From NCBI GenBank assembly GCA_024291935.2, contig CM044315.1, positions 77,110,385 to 77,174,384 of the forward strand: DNA of 64,000 bases, in the 5' to 3' direction. Origin of the DNA: Okapia johnstoni (lineage: Eukaryota > Chordata > Mammalia > Artiodactyla > Giraffidae). Under the pieces are notes generated by a model. The model was not told where the DNA came from and did not search any database. It worked only from the letters and a program-made list of their open reading frames with translations. The position numbers and the translations under genes are program-made. Of this stretch, positions 57,320 through 64,000 are shown in pieces. Numbering within the stretch: the stretch's first letter is position 1; every line of letters begins with the position of its first letter.

Positions 57320-59460
57320 CTGCGATTAAATGGGAAAGTGTGTAACCTCCATGGAATAGGATGGTTTTAGCCAATGGCTGATTGTTTCTATACCTTTGTA
57401 CTACTTTTCTCTACCACCACCATTACTGCTACCAAGCCACCATCCTTTCCTGCCTGGATACTGCAGTAGCCTTTTAATTGGTCTCCCTACCCGACCCCAG
57501 TTCCCCTCTAACAGCATATTTGGGGCTATGAAATTTCCTTTCAGACTTTTCCTTTGACTGCATTGTATGGATTTTAATATGTACTATTCTCACCTTTATG
57601 ATTTTATAGTCTGTAACTATAATTTTCCTCTAATTTTAGAGTTACTTAGACCTTCCTTAGACTTAAATCTTCACGTGCTTGTTTCAAAATCTGGTCCAAG
57701 AACATATACAATCACAAATTTATGAACACTTTTTAATGTTATGTTTTCGTTTCAATAGTAATCTTAAACACATTCATTTAAGCATATTGTGGATCACTTA
57801 AATGACCTCCTGATATCATAGGTATCAGAAACTTGGTATTTAGAGTCTTCATTTGCATTTATTATCAAGGAGTTCTTTAATCTTGAGATCAGGTAAAAAT
57901 GATGTAGCCTTGATAAATAAGTGCAGTGTTTGGGCCTGTTGGTGACATGGCCTGCTACATGAAGGAATGCTTGCACTTCATTCAGAAGAAAAAAAATAGT
58001 GGATGGATTTAGCCATCACACGGCTCAAGGCACATCAAACCCAAAGACCTACACTGGGGCAGTCACGGTCACATTCACAGTACCAGTGTTCCATTTCAGC
58101 AAAACAATGCCTTTTTTTTACATTTGATTAATGTAATGAATTTGAATCTTTATTTTGTAGCTCTGTTTAAATTTAATTTATTAAAATACTTTGATTTACA
58201 GTTATATAAGAGATACAAGTTTAAGGAATTTATACCTGCTTGTACTAAATGACACTATAATAAAAAATTATAATAAATTCTGGGGGCCCACAGAGCTTTT
58301 TTCCTTTAGGAGGAGACCACTTTAGCCTCCTGTATCCTGCAAAATCCTCCCCCTACCTTATACTTCTAGGTATTTCCCATGGGCTTAAAACCAGCCAAGC
58401 CAGTCCCTAGCAGTAGAGGGTTCTCCATGTGGCCCATTTTTTCTTCTGCCTTCCCAGGTGAAGCACAACCCTGAAGATTACCTGAAGGAGCTTCTCTACT
58501 GATGTGCTGGCCTGTGTCCCTGCCAAGGATGTCCCTTTCCTAGGTACTCAATTTTGTATGTGCCAGGGTGACAGTGGCCACTTTCTTGAGCTGAATCCCA
58601 CAGGCCCTCTAAGCACTCTAAGCAGCTCAGCACCATCGTGGGCCCAAAGTCATTCTTCCCGGGGGTTCCAAATTCCCCAAGTCAGGAAGCAGCCCCTCTC
58701 AGCTCACCTATGAGTAACTACTTATTCCTATAAGGAACTCAGAACCGTTCCCCTAGCTTAACTCTCCTACCCAAACATGCATCCTCATTTGTATAACACT
58801 GAGCTTCCTTCCAAGTTTCCCAGTAGGTACGTAGGGTAGGTGGAAGTGTGTACTGAACCCAGGAAACAGCCTCCCATCCCCCTTGTTCTCAACCACCCCT
58901 AAATAAAGTCTACAGAACACAGCTTTGACACAATCATTTAATTGTCAAAGTGCACACTTAGCTTCTCATGCTAAAATAATTATCTTAATTTCAGATAATG
59001 CAAAATTTTCCCCCAAATTGACCTCGACTGAAACAAAGAAATAAACCAAAAGGAAAGATTGGAATCCCGGGAGCACAGGATCCAACACAGGACAGAGATG
59101 GAGGGAATTCCAAGGAAAACAGTAAAGGGAAATCTCAGGGCCACATCTGGGCAGCAGACATGGAGCACAATCAGCCCAGTCTGAAGCCGGAGGACAGAAG
59201 GCTCTGGGAGAGATGCCCCCGGGAAAGGAAAAACACGACCAAAAGCGATGACAGATTTCCTGATAAGTTTGACTTCATGAAAAACTGTGCTATTGGAAGA
59301 TGTGGGAAGAAGGTTTAGCCACAGGTATAAAGCTAAGCAAATGAAAACAAAAATAAGGCAGCAACTCCAGGAAAATTCAAAGTTGCACCAAAAAAAAAGA
59401 AAGAAAGTGTAGTCATGGTACACTAGCAACTTCTCGGAGAACAGAATTTATATGTCAATA
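57320..59460. other. AT-rich intergenic DNA, no gene recognised
   Basis: Several TTTAAT/AATAAA-rich stretches and a poly-A run at 59391-59399. A short exon-like segment at 58440-58502 is treated as a finding. No domain-bearing frame; the 149-codon minus frame at 58980-59429 is hydrophobic low-information sequence. Confidence 0.4.
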
Positions 59461-59471
59461 GTCACGTAAAA

Positions 59472-59690
59472 GGGCTTCCTTGTTGACTCAGTGGTAAAGA
59501 ATTTGCCTGCTAATGCAGGAGATGCAGGTTCAGTCCCTGGGCTGGGAAGATCCCCTGGAGAAGGAAATGGCAACCCACTCCAGTATTCTTTCCTGGAGAA
59601 TCCCATGGACAGTGGAACCTGATGAGCTATAGTCCATGGGGTCACAAAAAGTCAAACACAACTTAGTAACTAAACAAGAAGAAGAAGAAG
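59472..59690 (+). repeat. Bov-tA SINE, plus strand
   Basis: GGGCTTCCTTGTTGACTCAG, GCAGGTTCAGTCCCTGGGCT, GATCCCCTGGAGAAGGAAAT, ending in (GAA)n. Flanks GTCACGTAAA (59461-59470) and GTAATGTAAA (59690-59699) look like a diverged target-site duplication. Confidence 0.92.
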
Positions 59691-59699
59691 TAATGTAAA

Positions 59700-61570
59700 T
59701 CCTAGAAACTAATTTAACCAACATTGGTAATTTCAGGTGGAGTTGTGAAGAGATAGAGACTTAGAGGTAAATAATCATCTATCATAATAGGAAGTTAATC
59801 ATTTCTGTTTTAAGAGAGAACAGTATAAGCATGGAAATAGGAAAATAGATCCAAAAGAGACAAATATCAACTGAAAATAGATGCTTCTAAGAAACAAAGC
59901 ACAGGTCCTAAGGTCTTTGATTGCTATTTGACTTGTTAGGTTATATGATTGTTTCAGTTTAATAAAAACAAAACTCAAGTGTTAAAAAATGTACCTTATG
60001 AGTAAAGATGATATCAAGTTTTCTATAAGAATGAAGGGGTAAGTATTTGCTTAACATTTCTGAAGACTATTCAAATTATTTCCTCCAAAAAGAGGGTAGA
60101 GGAAATAATATTGAAATCTCACTTCTAGGGAAAAAAAAAGTGTTTGGTGCTTTAAAAACAGAATTGAATTAGGGCTTTTGCTTTGTTTTTTCAACACTTC
60201 CCAAAGTGTCAAGATTCTTAGGATGCTCTATGACATGTAGCTTTCCAGACAATGAACTCTGTAAGGGCATAAACACTCTCGTGTTTGTATCCCTGTTGGT
60301 CTCAGAGCCCAGCACAAGGTCTGGCACACAGTCAGCCCTCCATGATGTTGAATAAAGGAAAATTAAAGAAGCATTTTTAAAATAAAATCTTTCTGACTTT
60401 CTAGTTCAGTATTTACCTTTCTGGTATTTCCATGCAGACATTTCTCATCTCGTCCCCACTATTTCAAGATCTCAGGGACAGAGACTTGTATGGCAAACAA
60501 GATTTGAATTCAGAATTCAAGAAGCACTTCCTGACTTCAGCCAAGTAAGGATCCTCTTCTTCCTGTCTGTGGAAATTTCTTGGATTTGGAAGGAATTTAT
60601 CATGAAGTTCTGTGAGGCAGGAGGAGGGACTGTAACACCATTTGGAGCAGAAGCAAGTATGCATTTGATCTCCGAGGAGTTCTATTCCTTAGAGAACTGA
60701 GGGCGGGCTCTTCCCTACCTGCTTGGCTGCAGGGAGGGGCAGTTTTCTCATTGGACCAATGGGGACTTAGTCTCCACCTCCACATCTTTCAGCTCTACTG
60801 CAGATCAGTGCGAGGGCGGCAAGTGAGAATGGGTAAGAAGGTGCCAAAGTACTGTCAGCCCAATCATTATTCAGTAAGTCAGGCACAATATTAGACACTA
60901 GGGATTCATTCATTCAGTCAGTCATCAAATATTAAGTGAAGGGCTGTTATGCATCAGGCAAATTAGATCTGACTTGCCCAAAGGGGTTAATGGCTGAGGG
61001 AGCGGGGTCTATCCAGAGCATTTCATACCAGACTGTGCATACCTACTGCCCTACCTCCAAAGAGGGCCTTCCCTGCCTTCTCGGATTTCCTGAACCTTTC
61101 CCCTCTTTGAGCTGCTTACTCTGTGCTCACCCTCCATCGCTGCCCCCAGAGCTTTAAACTCTTGTATCAGGCACGTCCAACATGCAAATCACGTTCACCC
61201 TGGGCTCAGACACATTGATCCCCTCCCCCGCCCTTCCCCACACCTAATTCAGGCCCTAGTAGACTGAGAGCCCTGGGGGCAAAGGAGCTTCGAAAAGCCT
61301 GATGCTTAGCGTTTGGATCAGCACCAGAAAGCAGGATAGGGTCAAAGGCCAACTCCCTCCCTCTCCTGCAACTTCTGAGTTCTCAGTGCTGCCCTGTCCT
61401 TGGTGCTGGGGACAGTCATGAATCAGCTCAAGTCCCTGCTGCTCCAGCTCCCATTTCAGCAGGGGAGTTAAGACGGGGTGCAGAATCCAGCTCCAGAAGT
61501 TCAGCAGGGCATGTATGGTTCTGCAGCCCGGTCCCACTCCTTAAAGTAGGGAGTAGCTTTTTAAACTGAG
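59700..61570. other. Intergenic DNA with an L2 3' end
   Basis: AATGAACTCTGTAAGGGCAT and GTCTGGCACACAGTCAGCCC at 60240-60362 are an L2 3' end. Nothing else recognised. Confidence 0.5.
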
Positions 61571-61574
61571 CCCC

Positions 61575-61745
61575 AGCCTTGGCACAGTGCCTTTACTTCA
61601 GAATACTGTGCATGCTAATCACCCTGGAATTTTGTTAAATTGTGGAAACCGATGATTCAGTGGATCTAAGTTGATTCTGCATTTCTAACAAGCTCCCAGG
61701 TACCTGGATCACAGTTTGAGTGGAAGGCTCTAGGGCACTTGTCTC
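61575..61745. repeat. MER5A-like hAT DNA transposon remnant
   Basis: GTGCATGCTAATCACCCTGG, GATTCTGCATTTCTAACAAG and CTCCCAGGTACCTGGATCAC are the standard MER5 phrases. Confidence 0.8.
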
Positions 61746-61749
61746 ATTT

Positions 61750-62195
61750 CTCTGAGAACTGATTGATAATGTCTCTTCCCCACTGATCCATAAGCTCAAA
61801 GCATGGATCTTGCCCATTTGTTTAGTGATTTTTTCCCAGTGCTTGGCACATTCAGTGAGTGCTTTTTGGAGGAATAGCCACTGCTCCCTTATCCATGGGA
61901 GCTGGGAATAATCCCACACAACAGACAAACCAACTGGCCAAATACACTCACGTGCATGCCCCATCTCTACCAGCTTCTGCAGCAGGTGATGGATGGCATT
62001 TCACCAGGCCTACTATGTCCATAGCTATGGCTGAACCACATCCTCATCTTACTTCATGAACCTTTGCCTGGTAACTCACAAGGGGCTCACCCCCTGTGGC
62101 AACCCAAGATCCTGAACAGAACTCCCCTACTGTCTCCCCAGACTACTCCCCCAAGTCACCAGCCAGCACACCAAGCCCAGAGGCAAGTTTCTTCT
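61750..62195. other. Intergenic DNA beyond the FOXE3 3' end, no gene recognised
   Basis: GATAATGTCTCTTCCCCACT resembles a reversed or diverged L2 3' end. No domain-bearing frame. Confidence 0.4.
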
Positions 62196-62196
62196 T

Positions 62197-62217
62197 TTTA
62201 ATTAAACTAGTTTTAAT
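62197..62217 (-). terminator. Candidate FOXE3 polyadenylation signals (ATTAAA twice)
   Basis: Downstream of the FOXE3 stop, the minus strand has ATTAAA at 62217-62212 and again at 62202-62197, the first such hexamers I see after the coding region. They would give a 3' UTR of about 735-755 bp. The assignment rests on the motif alone. Confidence 0.35.
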
Positions 62218-62949
62218 TAAAAATAATAATAATCTGGTAAGTCTCAAGTTTTTCAGATGACGGGGCAGCCCACTAACTCCTCCTGAAGTCAAGGAGCCCT
62301 TGGTGTTGCTTGTCTCAGAAATGAAGAGCTGTCCTGGGGTCTGGAGGAGCTTAGCCAGGTTCCAGTCTGTGTCAAAGGGGAGTGCTCTCTCAGTAGGAAA
62401 CAGAACAGACAGGTAAGTGGGAGTAGGGGACGAGCTTGTGGAGGGGATGAAGGGACAATAGCCAGGGAGTCACAGACCTAGGAGTCTGGCCTCTAATGTG
62501 TTATTAAAAAAAAAAAAACCACCCAAGGGAGGTTAAAGACCAGTTGGGAGGCGGTTTGAGATCGAAGGTCTGACTTCCAAAGGCTTGAAATTCACCAGAA
62601 ATTCGAGGTGGGGGCTCACAGGTGGTGCTCCAGGATCCCCAGACTTGGGACCCAAAATAGTGCAGGGGTCGGGGGCGTGCACAGATGAGGGCTCACAGTG
62701 GAGGGAGAAGAAAAGCGGGCCTTACAATTCGGGATGGGAGATGGGGGGTTAAGTCCAGTGGAGAGACGGTGCGAGGTTCCCCAGGGATGAGGGACAGCGG
62801 TGGGTGAAACAGGTGTGCTCAGTCCACAAGGCAGAGCTGGGGAGCTCCGAGGTGCGCTCTAAGAGATGGGGGCTCCCAGGCAGCGCCCCGTCCTGGGGAA
62901 GAGGGGCCCGGGCCGCCATCCCCCCGCCCCCCGCCAGTGGGAAAGGGGC

Positions 62950-63958
<1,009 letters not shown>

Positions 63959-64000
63959 ACACGGTCCCCTCCCTCTGTGCCCCCAGCCAGGGGCGAGGGC

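Overview
The window is vertebrate nuclear DNA from a ruminant, most likely a bovid; the species cannot be fixed from the sequence. The evidence is its interspersed repeats: BovB LINEs, Bov-tA and BOV-A2 SINEs with tRNA-Glu-like heads, cetartiodactyl CHR-type SINEs, and an L1 3' end of bovine type, on top of older mammalian MIR, L2 and MER5-type elements. Nothing microbial is present: no operons, CRISPR arrays, insertion sequences or phage.

Only two protein-coding genes can be supported. Both are intronless forkhead transcription-factor genes on the minus strand. FOXE3 (about 62950-63896) is followed, about 15 kb downstream in the direction of transcription, by FOXD2 (46445-47902). As I know it, the human 1p33 locus has the same tandem pair in the same order and orientation. 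FOXD2 is intact (485 codons, forkhead domain, eh1-like repressor motif). FOXE3 has a one-base deletion in the forkhead domain that breaks the frame; coding potential on both sides is perfectly preserved, so an assembly error or a very young allele is more likely than an old pseudogene.

Region by region: 1-36 kb is repeat-rich intergenic DNA. It holds a 5S rRNA pseudogene (2.1 kb), a degenerate GAGCT/GGGTT-rich tract (4.9-5.8 kb), a 5'-truncated processed pseudogene sharing its insertion site with a SINE (15.2-15.9 kb), L1 and BovB copies (20.3-23.5 kb) including one BovB nested in another, and many SINEs. From 36.2 to 37 kb and 40.9 to 42.4 kb are CpG-rich blocks without a recognisable gene; the first carries a phased array of GGGTCA hexamers. 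From 45.4 to 48.2 kb is FOXD2 with a probable 3' UTR. From 50 to 51.8 kb is another CpG-rich block, the probable upstream promoter zone of FOXD2 and perhaps of a divergent non-coding RNA. From 52 to 62 kb is ordinary intergenic DNA with SINEs, and 62.2-64 kb is FOXE3 and its proximal promoter.

The genes do not form a pathway in the microbial sense. FOXD2 and FOXE3 are developmental regulators (FOXD2 in mesenchyme, kidney and face; FOXE3 in lens epithelium) that probably share a regulatory neighbourhood. Most other open reading frames in the window are chance frames in GC-rich or repeat DNA. Repeat names are assigned by eye from remembered consensus sequences and their boundaries are approximate unless a target-site duplication is given.
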